From CAYWRZ01 sp964460845 (lineage in GTDB: Bacteria; Bacteroidota; Bacteroidia; Flavobacteriales_D; UBA2798): a stretch of DNA of 64,000 bases. The notes beneath the pieces are model-generated. The model was not told the origin of the DNA. It saw only the letters and a program-made list of their open reading frames with translations, and ran no database searches. Made by a program: the position numbers and the translations under genes. Positions 51,594 through 60,508 of this stretch are shown in pieces. The DNA is taken from contig CAYWRZ010000016.1 of assembly GCA_964460845.1 (NCBI GenBank), positions 4,735 to 68,734 on the forward strand. Direction: 5' to 3'. How positions within the stretch are numbered: position 1 is the stretch's first letter; the number at the start of each line of letters is the position of its first letter.

Positions 51594-52979
51594 TCAAACC
51601 TTATCGGGAAAGAGCTTACCCGGATTGAGCAGATTATCGGGATCGAAGAGCTTTTTGATACCGCGCATCAGATTGAGCTGTACCTCATTAAAAGCGATAT
51701 CCATATAATTGCGTTGCACGTAGCCTATGCCGTGCTCGCCCGAAAGGGTTCCGCCCAGGGCTACGGTAAGCTCAAAAATTTCGCGGATACCGTTTGGCAG
51801 TTTTTCTTCCCACTCTTTTTCGCTCAGTTCGCCGCGAATGAGGTTGATGTGCAGGTTGCCATCGCCGGCATGGCCGTAGCACACGCTTTTAAAACCGTAT
51901 TTTTTTCCGATAGCTTTTACTCCTTCCAGCAGCCGGGGTAGTTCGTAGCGAGGTACTACGGTATCTTCTTCCTTATAAACCGAATGCGATTTGACGGCTT
52001 CGCCCACCCGGCGGCGGAGCATCCACAGGGCTTCTTTTTGTTCTGTCGTTTCGGCCAGCAGTATGTCGTCGCATTCGAAGCGTTCCATCACTTCGGCAAT
52101 TTTTTCGGCTTCGCGCAGCAGTTGCTCGGGTTCGTTACCGTCGGTTTCGACCAGCAGGTGCGCCTGTATGCCGTCTTTGATAGAGAGATTTACGCCGTCC
52201 ACGTAGCGGAGGGTCCAGTCGATCGCATCGCGCTCCATAAATTCGAGCGCCGAAGGGGTAATGCCTTCGCGAAACACGGCCGATACCGCTTCGCAGGCTT
52301 TTTGTGCCGAAAAGAAAGGAACCAGCATCAGCACGTTATGACGGGGCAGTGGAATAAGCCGCAGCACAGCTTTGGTAATAATACCGAGCGTGCCTTCGCT
52401 GCCAACCATCAATTGCGTCAGGTTGTATCCGGTTGCGTTTTTCAGGGTATTGGCTCCGGTATGGATAATATCGCCCGAGGGTAGCACCACTTCGAGGTTC
52501 AGCACATAATCTTTGGTCACGCCGTATTTCAGTGCGCGGGGTCCGCCCGAATTTTCGGCGAGGTTACCGCCTATGGAGCAAGATCCTCTGCTGGCGGGAT
52601 CGACCGGGTAGAAGAGCCCTTTTTCGGCTACGGCTTCTTGTAGCACCTGCGTAATAACGCCGGGTTCTACCGTTACCTGCAGGTTTTTTTCGTCGATGTC
52701 GAGAATACGGTTAAGGCGTTCGGTAGAGAGCGCCAGTCCGCCCTGTACGCAGAGCGCGCCGCCGCTTAAGCCGGTGCGTGCGCCGACAGGGGTAACCGGT
52801 AAGTGGTGTTCGCGGCAAAAACGAAGGATAAGCGCCACCTCTTCGGCAGAAGAAGGTTTGACCACTGCCAGCGGCGGGAAGCGTAAATCTTCCGTCTCAT
52901 CGTGGCTATAAGCGGTCAGCGTATCCGGGTCGGTAAATACGGTTCCGGGTTTTAGCAGCTTTTCGAGTGCGGCTATCAC
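51594..52979 (-). CDS. FAD-linked 2-hydroxyacid oxidase (GlcD-like)
   Basis: A 461-aa flavoprotein. The FAD_binding_4 domain (about 35-215) has PVTPVGARTGLSGGALCVQG and the FAD-contact motif NLAENSGGPRALKYG. The C-terminal FAD-oxidase domain has YGHAGDGNLHIN and GGTLSGEHGIGYVQ. Relatives oxidise glycolate, D-lactate or other D-2-hydroxyacids and pass electrons to the quinone pool or a partner. It is the last gene of a tight five-gene operon with phosphosulfolactate synthase, which raises sulfolactate as a possible substrate (inference only). Confidence 0.88.
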   Translation of the reverse strand: MIAALEKLLKPGTVFTDPDTLTAYSHDETEDLRFPPLAVVKPSSAEEVALILRFCREHHLPVTPVGARTGLSGGALCVQGGLALSTERLNRILDIDEKNLQVTVEPGVITQVLQEAVAEKGLFYPVDPASRGSCSIGGNLAENSGGPRALKYGVTKDYVLNLEVVLPSGDIIHTGANTLKNATGYNLTQLMVGSEGTLGIITKAVLRLIPLPRHNVLMLVPFFSAQKACEAVSAVFREGITPSALEFMERDAIDWTLRYVDGVNLSIKDGIQAHLLVETDGNEPEQLLREAEKIAEVMERFECDDILLAETTEQKEALWMLRRRVGEAVKSHSVYKEEDTVVPRYELPRLLEGVKAIGKKYGFKSVCYGHAGDGNLHINLIRGELSEKEWEEKLPNGIREIFELTVALGGTLSGEHGIGYVQRNYMDIAFNEVQLNLMRGIKKLFDPDNLLNPGKLFPDKV

Positions 52980-52984
52980 GGTGC

Positions 52985-53656
52985 TTATTTTTCGAGGCTT
53001 GCCGCTGCTTTACGGCGGGCCTTGCGGTGCTTTATCAGCTCGATGAAAATGGGAACGACCGAGATAAGAATGATGGCCAGTATCGCGATTTCAAAATTGT
53101 CGCGTACAATGGGGATATTGCCGAAGAAATAGCCCAGCAGCGTGAGTCCGACCACCCAGATGGCTCCGCCGATCACGTTATACGCGATAAAGCGGCTGTA
53201 ATTCATTTCACCTACACCGGCCACAAAAGGCGCCAGTGTACGCACAATGGGCACAAAGCGAGCGAGGATGATCGTTTTCGGTCCATGCTTCTCGTAAAAC
53301 GTGTGCGTTTTGGTCAGGTGTTCGGGTTTGATCAATTGTCTGTTGCGCCATTTGGCCTGCAGCATCTTTTGTCCGAGTTTTTTTCCTATCCAATAATTGA
53401 GCGTATCGCCCAGCACGGCAGCGATAAACAGCAGAATGATCAGGTAAAAAATGTTGAGCGAGCCGAGGTAGGCAAAGGTGCCTGCGGCAAAAAGCAGCGA
53501 GTCTCCGGGCAGGAAGGGCATGATCACGATTCCGGTTTCGACGAAGATGATCAGAAACAGGATGATGTAGGTAGCAGTACCGTATTCGGAAATGATGTAC
53601 TGGAGCTTTTCGTCGAGGTGTAGGAAAAAGTCCAGAAATTCTTTGAAAAATTCCAT
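52985..53656 (-). CDS. DedA family membrane protein
   Basis: A 223-aa membrane protein with the DedA/SNARE-associated domain: FLPGDSLLFAAGTFAYLG, FIAAVLGDTLNYWIGKKLG, then KTIILARFVPIVRTLAPFVAGVG. The ATG at 53656 is chosen, since a longer frame would overlap the rhodanese gene. DedA proteins move or scramble lipids such as undecaprenyl phosphate or phospholipids in the inner membrane; the substrate here is unknown. It starts seven bases after the rhodanese gene. Confidence 0.88.
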   Translation of the reverse strand: MEFFKEFLDFFLHLDEKLQYIISEYGTATYIILFLIIFVETGIVIMPFLPGDSLLFAAGTFAYLGSLNIFYLIILLFIAAVLGDTLNYWIGKKLGQKMLQAKWRNRQLIKPEHLTKTHTFYEKHGPKTIILARFVPIVRTLAPFVAGVGEMNYSRFIAYNVIGGAIWVVGLTLLGYFFGNIPIVRDNFEIAILAIILISVVPIFIELIKHRKARRKAAASLEK

Positions 53657-53663
53657 CAGCGGA

Positions 53664-53987
53664 TTAGGATTTAGGAAGAGAAGGATCGATTTCGTCAATC
53701 CAGGCCAGGATTCCGCCTTTCAGGTTATGCAGGTTGCTGTACCCGAATTGCGTTTCGAGCGCGTCGATCACGGCGGCCGAACGTTTACCGCTGCGGCAGT
53801 GAACGATTACGGGTACATCTTTGCGGATGCGATCGGCCTGTTGCAGCACTTCGCCCATAGGGATAAGCTCACCGCCAATGGCGCTTACTTCGGCTTCGTG
53901 GGGTTCACGCACATCGATCAGTTGGAATTCTTCGGCAGCCTCTTTTTTGGCTTTCAGCTCCTGTACGGTAATTTCTTTTATGGCCAT
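53664..53987 (-). CDS. Rhodanese-domain protein
   Basis: A 107-aa single-domain rhodanese without signal peptide. The active-site loop is C64-R-S-G-K-R-S, with the acidic segment LIDVREPHEAEVSAIGG ahead of it. It should carry a persulfide and donate sulfur. It sits three bases after the phosphosulfolactate synthase gene, so sulfur transfer or sulfite supply in the same pathway is plausible. Confidence 0.88.
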   Translation of the reverse strand: MAIKEITVQELKAKKEAAEEFQLIDVREPHEAEVSAIGGELIPMGEVLQQADRIRKDVPVIVHCRSGKRSAAVIDALETQFGYSNLHNLKGGILAWIDEIDPSLPKS

Positions 53988-53990
53988 AGC

Positions 53991-54794
53991 TCAGGTAGTC
54001 TTCTTTTGAGGGTAACGTATTTTTTTTGCAATTTTTTCGGGAAGAAAAGTGAAGAAGGTATCGCCGCGTAATCCTAAGCGCAGACATTCCATCGCAATAA
54101 CTTCAAAAGGTGCGATGTTACCGAGGTTCACATTGGCACCGAATTGTTTGATAAACCAAACCTGCTGCTCTTTTTTGGGCGCTTCCCACATGATGCGGGC
54201 AGGGTCGATTTTAGCGGTAATTTTGTTGATCAGCAGGGTGTGGGCGTGTCCGCTGGGGCGAAAAATACCGACCGTACCGCTTTCACGGCCTTCGGCTATC
54301 ACTTTCCAGGCACCGGCTTCTATCTCGCGGCTCATCATTTTGATCCAGCGTGCCGGGCTGATAAGAATTCCGGCTTCTTTAGAACCGACTTCCGAAAGTA
54401 CGGTGTAGTCTTTGGCCAGTTTTTCGATGTATTTCAGCTTGGCATCGTGGTCGAGCACGATAGATCCGTCCGACACTTCTACGGTACCGACCTTGTATTT
54501 GTCGAGCAGCTTTCGGTATTCGTCAAATTTCCCTCTGGCGATAAACGCTTCGAAAAGCGTGCCTCCGAAATAGCACTGCAAGCCGGCCGAATGGTAGAGC
54601 TTTATTTTCTCGCTCAGGTTAGGCGTTACTGCGGCTGTACCGAAGCCCAGCTTTACCAGGTCGGTATAGGCGGCTGAGCTTTCAATAAAAGCGGCGGCTT
54701 CGGAGAGCGAAAGCCCTTTGTCCATCATCATGGTAATACCCGATTCGCGTGGTTTTTCTGCGCGTTCGGGGATGTAGGGGAGTGTAAAATTCAT
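53991..54794 (-). CDS. comA: Phosphosulfolactate synthase (ComA family)
   Basis: A 267-aa TIM-barrel enzyme. Family segments include SGITMMMDKGLSLSEAAAFI at the start, KLGFGTAAVTPNLSEKIKLYH, FGGTLFEAFIARGK, TVEVSDGSIVLDHD and SEVGSKEAG. ComA adds sulfite to phosphoenolpyruvate to give (R)-2-phospho-3-sulfolactate. In archaea this leads to coenzyme M, in Bacillus to sulfolactate; in Bacteroidota a route to cysteate and sulfonolipids is conceivable. No comB phosphatase is adjacent. It is the second gene of the operon, two bases after the TPR gene. Confidence 0.88.
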   Translation of the reverse strand: MNFTLPYIPERAEKPRESGITMMMDKGLSLSEAAAFIESSAAYTDLVKLGFGTAAVTPNLSEKIKLYHSAGLQCYFGGTLFEAFIARGKFDEYRKLLDKYKVGTVEVSDGSIVLDHDAKLKYIEKLAKDYTVLSEVGSKEAGILISPARWIKMMSREIEAGAWKVIAEGRESGTVGIFRPSGHAHTLLINKITAKIDPARIMWEAPKKEQQVWFIKQFGANVNLGNIAPFEVIAMECLRLGLRGDTFFTFLPEKIAKKIRYPQKKTT

Positions 54795-54796
54795 GC

Positions 54797-56215
54797 TTAT
54801 TTCCGGTATAGTTCAAGTAGGTCTGTAACGGCTGATATAGCTTTCAGATCGGGAAAATACGTGATTAATTTTTCATGCGCGGCATAATCGTTTTGCAATA
54901 ATTGTTCAAACAGCGCAAGCGCCTGTGCTTTTTTTCCGTCGAAGAGAAGGTAAGCCACCATGCGGTAGCAGAGATCGATCTGTTGAGGGAGCCTATCGAT
55001 ATGCAGTTGCAGTTCGTGAATAGCTTCTTCGGCGGCGTAATATTCGTAGAGGAAATTGCTGTAGTCGAGAATGAGCTCCAGGTTGTCGGGATCGAGGCTC
55101 ATGGCGGTACGGTAGGCATTGAGCGCTTCCTCGGTTCTTTCGGCCTTTTCGAGAATTTCGCCGTAGATATACCAGTAGTCGGCATTTTTACTGTCGAGTA
55201 GCAGGGCTTTCTCCACATAAACAACGGCTTCCCGGTTTTTTTCGAGCATCCCGGAGGCAATGCCCAGCCCGATCCAGGCTTCGGTCATCTCGTCGTCTAT
55301 TCGGGTGGCCTTCATGAAGTTGGAATAGGCTTCGTCGGGCATATCAAGTTTCTCGAAACATTCGCCGATGTAGCAGTACGTAACGGCCTGCGGCTCTTCG
55401 TGGATAAAGGTTTCGGCGTAGCAGTTAATGGCCTCGTGGTACATTTCGAGCTGCACGTAGGTATTGGCTTTGTTGAAATAGGCCGAAGAAAAGCCCTCGT
55501 TGAGTGTCAGGCATAAATCGAATGCTTCGAGCGCTTTTTCATAAGCCCCGGCGCGGCTGTAGAGTGTGCCGATGTTGTACCAGGCGGTATAGGAATAGGG
55601 GTTGGCGTCGATGAAATGGTTAAAGAAATCCACTCCTTCGGCGGGCGCGCCCGACATTTCATAACAGTAAGCCAGCTCGAAAAGTGCGGCTTCGTTTTCG
55701 CCATTTAGCTCGATGGCTTTTTTCAGACAGGTAATGGCCTTGTCCCATTTTTTGAGGTTCTCGTATTCAAAAGCCAGGTCCACGTACAGATCGTCGGCTT
55801 CTTCGCGGGCAAAACGGATAGCCTGCTTCAGGTTGCGGATGGCTTCTTCGTGGTTGCGCTGCTGGCTGAAAATGCCTGCCCGCAGGATGTAAATCTCCTC
55901 GTTGTGCGGCTCGATATGCTCAATGCGGTTCAGGATTTCGAGACTTTTGTACAGCTTACCCGTAGAGGCATACACTTCGGCCTTGCGCAACAGAATAGGA
56001 ATAGCATCGGGATGCTGAGAAGTAGCCATAGAAATTCCTTTCATGGCCGATTTGAGATTGTTTCGCTCCAGGTAATAATCGATAATGGCTTCGAACACAT
56101 CAACATCGAAAAAATAATTCGCGTTGTTTTTTATCATATCCTCGAACCTTCTGATGTAAGGTTCGATGTCCTCCTGCCCGTTATAGCTGTCGTTAAAACC
56201 GTTTCCCTCTGTCAT
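54797..56215 (-). CDS. Tetratricopeptide repeat protein
   Basis: A 472-aa cytoplasmic protein consisting almost entirely of TPRs (about 10-12 units, e.g. NEAALFELAYCYEMSGAPAE and TAWYNIGTLYSRAGAYEKAL). The acidic N-terminus (NGFNDSYNGQEDIEPYIRRF) precedes the first repeat. It heads the operon with comA, rhodanese, dedA and the FAD oxidase and may be a scaffold or assembly factor; no enzyme domain is present. Confidence 0.88.
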   Translation of the reverse strand: MTEGNGFNDSYNGQEDIEPYIRRFEDMIKNNANYFFDVDVFEAIIDYYLERNNLKSAMKGISMATSQHPDAIPILLRKAEVYASTGKLYKSLEILNRIEHIEPHNEEIYILRAGIFSQQRNHEEAIRNLKQAIRFAREEADDLYVDLAFEYENLKKWDKAITCLKKAIELNGENEAALFELAYCYEMSGAPAEGVDFFNHFIDANPYSYTAWYNIGTLYSRAGAYEKALEAFDLCLTLNEGFSSAYFNKANTYVQLEMYHEAINCYAETFIHEEPQAVTYCYIGECFEKLDMPDEAYSNFMKATRIDDEMTEAWIGLGIASGMLEKNREAVVYVEKALLLDSKNADYWYIYGEILEKAERTEEALNAYRTAMSLDPDNLELILDYSNFLYEYYAAEEAIHELQLHIDRLPQQIDLCYRMVAYLLFDGKKAQALALFEQLLQNDYAAHEKLITYFPDLKAISAVTDLLELYRK

Positions 56216-56232
56216 TCACAATGCAGTTTCAA

Positions 56233-56240
56233 CAAAGGTA
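56233..56240 (-). promoter_or_regulatory. Candidate -7 element for the comA operon
   Basis: On the minus strand TACCTTTG is an exact TAnnTTTG, 18 bases ahead of the TPR-gene ATG. A -33 element was not clear. Confidence 0.4.
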
Positions 56241-56394
56241 TTAATTAACCCGGACATCTGACTTATGGATCGACCTTGCTTTCCACCGCGTAATTAACAG
56301 TTTTTGATTTGATAACCAGTTGTTTATGTTGTTTTGGGTTGAAATGCCTTTTTTTTCAGTATTTTCGATCAAAACCACATTAAATTTCTTGTGT

Positions 56395-56877
56395 ATGCAA
56401 ACATTTTTACGATTTTTTGAGCGTCACCTGACCGAACAGGTGGACTATGTAGCGGTGCTGGTAGCCGCGGTAGCCGCTTTCCTTATCGGTGCGCTGTGGT
56501 ATTCGCCACTTCTGTTTTCTAAGCCCTGGTTCAGAAGAGTATATGGCGAGGTGCCGGTAGAAACCCTGAAAGCAAACATGAGAATGAGCATGCCGGTGAT
56601 GATGCTTCTTTCTTTTCTGCTCACTTTTATCATGGCGCTGGGCTTAGGAATGGTACTTTTTATATACCCCATAAACTGGGTTGTTGGCGCTTTATTCGGG
56701 CTTTTTATTTCCACGTTTTTTATCGCCGCGAACACTTATAAGCATTACCTGTACGAAAACAGACCTTTTTCCCTGCTCCTCATCAGCGCCGGGCACGACA
56801 TCGTTTGTTTTGTAGTGATGGGTGCTATCTTGGGCGGCTGGGAAGCAAGCACTGTTAGTTATCCTGTTAAATTTTAA
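56395..56877 (+). CDS. DUF1761 family membrane protein
   Basis: A 160-aa protein with four TM helices. The N-terminal segment FLIGALWYSPLLFSKPW is the DUF1761 signature. A helical pair follows (PVMMLLSFLLTFIMALGLG) and a final TM near the end. The ATG at 56395 is preferred to the upstream ATG at 56320, which would add an unrelated hydrophobic leader. Function is unknown in the family. Confidence 0.75.
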   Translation: MQTFLRFFERHLTEQVDYVAVLVAAVAAFLIGALWYSPLLFSKPWFRRVYGEVPVETLKANMRMSMPVMMLLSFLLTFIMALGLGMVLFIYPINWVVGALFGLFISTFFIAANTYKHYLYENRPFSLLLISAGHDIVCFVVMGAILGGWEASTVSYPVKF

Positions 56878-56941
56878 TGCTTTTTTTTTGCGGACAAGCC
56901 GTTTTAATTGCGTATTTCACGCCACGTAAACAGCTTCTTCC

Positions 56942-58327
56942 ATGACACTCATTCAATCTATATCGGGCATACGCGGCACCATTGGCGGAAAAGCCGGAGA
57001 AGGGCTTACCCCTCCCGATACCGTACGTTTTGCCGCCGCTTATGGGCAATGGCTTCGCGCGCGTAATCCGGGCAGCCGGGTGAAAGTGGTAATTGGGCGC
57101 GATGCGCGCATTTCGGGCGAAATGGTACGCAATCTGGTGGTTGCGACCTTACAGGGTTGCGGTATCGATGTGCTTGACCTAGGACTTTCCACCACGCCTA
57201 CCGTCGAAATGGCTGTGCCCGCCGAGCAGGCACAGGGAGGAATTATTCTTACCGCAAGCCATAATCCGAGGCAATGGAATGCGCTGAAGCTGCTCAACGA
57301 AAAAGGAGAGTTTATTTCGGCGGCCGACGGCGCTCAGGTGCTGCAACTGGCCGAAAGTGGTGAGATAGAATATGCGGCTGTCGATGAACTGGGACAAGTA
57401 ACTACCGACGATACCTATATTAATCGGCATATCGAATGGATTTGTAAGCTGCCTTTGGTAGATAGGGAAGCTATTCGTACTGCACGTTTCCATGTGGTTT
57501 GCGATGCGGTAAATTCGACCGGAGGCATTGCGGTTCCTGCCTTGCTTCGTGCGCTTGGAGTAGCGCAAATCACTCCGCTTTTTTGTGTGCCCAATGGAGA
57601 ATTTCCCCATAACCCCGAACCACTTCCCGAGCATTTGGGAGAAATTTCGGCCGAAGTAAAACGCAGCGCTGCGCACCTCGGTGTGGTGGTCGATCCCGAT
57701 GTGGACAGGTTGGCTTTGGTCAACGAAGACGGCACCCTTTTTGGCGAAGAATATACCTTAGTGGCTGTGGCTGATTACGTATTGTCGCATACCCCCGGCA
57801 ATACCGTATCCAATCTTTCTTCGACCCGCGCCCTGCGCGACGTGACCGAAAAGCACGGCGGCACTTATTCGGCTTCGGCGGTAGGAGAAGTCAATGTGGT
57901 AGAGCTGATGAAAGCTACCGATGCGGTAATTGGCGGCGAAGGCAATGGTGGGGTCATTTATCCGGCCCTTCATTACGGTCGCGACGCCCTTGTGGGTATC
58001 GCGCTTTTTCTTTCGCACCTGGCGCGTTCGGGTAAAAAATGCTCCGAATTGCGCCGTACTTATCCCGATTATTTCATTTCGAAAAACAAGATCGAGCTGC
58101 ATCCGGGTATCGACGTGGACAAACTGCTGGAGCAGATCAAACAGCGGTATGCTTCGCAGCCGGTGAACGATTCGGATGGGGTAAAAATAGAATTTGATCG
58201 CGAGTGGGTACACCTGCGCCGTAGCAATACCGAGCCTATTATCCGGATTTATGCCGAGAGCGATTCGGCAGCCGGAGCCGATGCGTTGGCCGCGAAAATA
58301 ATGGAAGAAATAAAGGCTTTGGGTTGA
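56942..58327 (+). CDS. glmM: Phosphoglucosamine mutase (GlmM-like)
   Basis: A 461-aa alpha-D-phosphohexomutase. The phosphoserine loop is TASHNP (Ser106), the metal loop DPDVDR (251-256), the sugar-binding loop GGEGNGG (331-337) and the phosphate loop RRSNTEPIIRIYAES near residue 430. GlmM converts glucosamine-6-phosphate to glucosamine-1-phosphate for UDP-GlcNAc. Activity on phosphomannose or phosphoglucose cannot be excluded from sequence alone. Confidence 0.88.
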   Translation: MTLIQSISGIRGTIGGKAGEGLTPPDTVRFAAAYGQWLRARNPGSRVKVVIGRDARISGEMVRNLVVATLQGCGIDVLDLGLSTTPTVEMAVPAEQAQGGIILTASHNPRQWNALKLLNEKGEFISAADGAQVLQLAESGEIEYAAVDELGQVTTDDTYINRHIEWICKLPLVDREAIRTARFHVVCDAVNSTGGIAVPALLRALGVAQITPLFCVPNGEFPHNPEPLPEHLGEISAEVKRSAAHLGVVVDPDVDRLALVNEDGTLFGEEYTLVAVADYVLSHTPGNTVSNLSSTRALRDVTEKHGGTYSASAVGEVNVVELMKATDAVIGGEGNGGVIYPALHYGRDALVGIALFLSHLARSGKKCSELRRTYPDYFISKNKIELHPGIDVDKLLEQIKQRYASQPVNDSDGVKIEFDREWVHLRRSNTEPIIRIYAESDSAAGADALAAKIMEEIKALG

Positions 58328-58346
58328 ATATAATGATTGCCTGACG

Positions 58347-58892
58347 ATGAAAATTGAGTATGTGCTCACCGAAGATGATTTTCTTACCCACCAGCTTTAT
58401 TCGGCCTCACAATCGCCGCAGGTAAGGCGAAAAAGAAGACGTTCGCAACTGATTTTGCCGGTGCTATACCTTCTTTTTGCGGCAGTGCTGGGCTGGGAGC
58501 AGCGTTACGAATTTGCAGCCGTTATTTTGGGCATCGCATTGATTTGGTATTTCCTGTACCCGGTATATACCCGTTACGCTTACCGTCGGCATTACCGGAG
58601 CTATATCCGTCAGAATTACGGTCGCAACAACGGTAAAATGCTTACGCTGATGCTCGAACGGGAACAGTTTACCGCCAGTCAGGAAGGACTTTCCAACCGC
58701 ATTGAGACGACGCAGCTCGAGCGCATCGACGAAATTCCGCAGGCCCTATATGTACGGTTAAAAACCGGTCCTTCTTTTATTTTTCCGAAGCACCGTATTG
58801 CCGAGATCGAAGCATTGATAAGCTTTCTCAAGGAGCTTTCCGTTTCGCTTGGTATTCCTTATACCGAGCATCACGATTGGAAATGGCGCTGA
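58347..58892 (+). CDS. YcxB-like membrane protein
   Basis: A 181-aa protein. An N-terminal charged part (YVLTEDDFLTHQLY) leads to two TM helices (about 35-70) and a C-terminal YcxB-type soluble domain (TLMLEREQFTASQEGLSNRIETTQ broken into strands, then PSFIFPKHRI). It starts 19 bases after glmM. Function is unknown; YcxB-like domains are thought to resemble bacterial PH-type domains. Confidence 0.7.
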   Translation: MKIEYVLTEDDFLTHQLYSASQSPQVRRKRRRSQLILPVLYLLFAAVLGWEQRYEFAAVILGIALIWYFLYPVYTRYAYRRHYRSYIRQNYGRNNGKMLTLMLEREQFTASQEGLSNRIETTQLERIDEIPQALYVRLKTGPSFIFPKHRIAEIEALISFLKELSVSLGIPYTEHHDWKWR

Positions 58893-59034
58893 ATTACCTT
58901 TTTTAAAACATGGTTCGGTTTTTGCGTGTAAGCGGAAGCATTTTTTTGTCTTCGGCAGAAAGGGCAGTCCGCTGCTCTTTTGTGCCGGGATTTATCCTTA
59001 TTTTAACTCACTTCAAACCCAAAACCAGAAAATC

Positions 59035-59607
59035 ATGAACTCACTTCTGAAAATCGCTATTCCTGTTTTTTTACTGACCTTATTTTCTTGTAAGGATGAA
59101 GCCTCCTCACAGACCAAGCCTGAGTCGCCCGCCGAAAAAACAGAGAAGCCTGCGGCACCGGCACCGGCTGAGGTAAACAATGACAATCCCGTGCTGATTG
59201 GAGAAGAGCATTTGAACATCGAACTGCTCGAAGAGAAAATGCGTCAATTAAAGCCGCTGAAAGCGGAACAGCTCACCGCTACCTGGGAAATTACCGCGGC
59301 GCGTACCCAAACCAACTATGCCGATAAGAACGAGGAGCCCTTTACCATGAACATGGACGTATATGAAGGCTATCAGTACATCCTGCACGAAGACGGAACC
59401 TTTGATTGCATAGCCATCATTGACACCGACGGGCGTTGGGAACTAAGGGAGAATAATACCCGCCTTTACCTGTACAACAACCTTCGCGAAGACGAGGAAG
59501 AACATTACCTGCTACTTTCGGAAGATAAGCTGGAACTTATTTATGTAGATAAGGACAAACATGGCGATACCTACTTCTATATGGTGTGGAAAAAAATAGA
59601 AGAATAA
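59035..59607 (+). CDS. Lipoprotein with a lipocalin-like domain
   Basis: A 190-aa lipoprotein. The lipobox LTLFSC places the lipidated cysteine at residue 19. A Pro/Ala/Glu linker (about 25-55) leads to a small beta domain of the lipocalin-like type (LTATWEITAARTQ, YQYILHEDGTFDCIAIID, RLYLYNN, YLLLSEDKLELIYVD). The ATG at 59035 is preferred to the longer frame from 58849, which overlaps the preceding gene and lacks a signal. The ligand is unknown. Confidence 0.7.
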   Translation: MNSLLKIAIPVFLLTLFSCKDEASSQTKPESPAEKTEKPAAPAPAEVNNDNPVLIGEEHLNIELLEEKMRQLKPLKAEQLTATWEITAARTQTNYADKNEEPFTMNMDVYEGYQYILHEDGTFDCIAIIDTDGRWELRENNTRLYLYNNLREDEEEHYLLLSEDKLELIYVDKDKHGDTYFYMVWKKIEE

Positions 59608-59915
59608 AGGGAATCGTTGTCGGCCGAGTCTGGCATCATTACACGCTTTGCTGATTTAGTAGCGTTTAAGGTGTTTTCGTTTTATGCTTATAGCCTGCTC
59701 AAGCTCCTGTTTTTAAATGGTGTGTAAAGAAGCATTGGTGCTGATCTTGTTTTCGCTGAAAATAAGATGTAAAAATATATTATGCGGTGTGTTAGTGCTT
59801 TTTTGTGCTTAATTGTGGGCGTTAATCCTGAGCGGGGAGGCGATACCCACCTGAAAAACGCGGCGGTAACGAAAAGCCTTACGAGTAGAACTATTTAATT
59901 TAACTTTTTCATTTT
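59608..59915. other. Intergenic region, nothing recognised
   Basis: The 308 bases between the lipoprotein and the Spo0M-like gene are rich in T/A in the second half. No open frame with coding character, RNA gene or repeat was seen. Confidence 0.5.
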
Positions 59916-60386
59916 ATGGGGTTTTTTCAAACACTTAAAAAAAAGCTCGGAATAGGTGGCGTGAAAGTAGCGCTTCAGGTACCGGGGCACGTGGACAAAG
60001 ATGCCGAACATATAGAAGGTAAACTTTCACTGACTACTAAAAGTGAACAGGAGATAGTCTATATTGAATTTAAACTGGTAGAGAAATATACAAGGGGGCG
60101 CGGCGATTCGAAGTCCACCACCGAATTTACCTTGGGCGAGATTAAAAACACAGAAGCGTTTACGCTGAAACCGGGAGAGACCCGTGAAGTGCCTTTCATT
60201 TTGCCTTTTGTACTGCTCAAATCGCGTCACGATAAGCTGAAAGAAAAAGGCGGAGCCAGCGCAACTGTGGGTAAGCTAGGCGCTTTTGCCAATGCCGAAA
60301 AATCAGACTATTTCGTGCAGACATTCGTCGATGTAAAAGGCGTAGTGCTTGATCCTACCGATACAAAACGGGTGAAGCTGGTGTAA
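59916..60386 (+). CDS. Spo0M-like (arrestin-fold) protein
   Basis: A 156-aa soluble protein. The start MGFFQTLKKKLGIGGVKVAL and the core KLSLTTKSEQEIVYIEFKLVE followed by KPGETREVPFILPF are close to the Spo0M/SpoOM family, which has an arrestin-like beta-sandwich. It has only the N-terminal half of the length of Bacillus Spo0M. In a non-sporulating bacterium a sporulation role is unlikely; a scaffold or trafficking role is only a guess. A terminator follows. Confidence 0.75.
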   Translation: MGFFQTLKKKLGIGGVKVALQVPGHVDKDAEHIEGKLSLTTKSEQEIVYIEFKLVEKYTRGRGDSKSTTEFTLGEIKNTEAFTLKPGETREVPFILPFVLLKSRHDKLKEKGGASATVGKLGAFANAEKSDYFVQTFVDVKGVVLDPTDTKRVKLV

Positions 60387-60404
60387 CCGCTTATTTACCA
60401 GTTA

Positions 60405-60440
60405 AAAAGCCGGGTTGTCAATAAACAACCCGGCTTTTTT
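60405..60440 (+). terminator. Rho-independent terminator after the Spo0M-like gene
   Basis: AAAAGCCGGGTTGT and ACAACCCGGCTTTT form a 14-bp stem with a CAATAA loop and a T tract. Confidence 0.92.
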
Positions 60441-60508
60441 CTATTCGGTGCGCCGCATTTCTCTTTTTTGTACTTTTAGGAAGATACGGTCACACTTAAT
60501 ATTCTATC

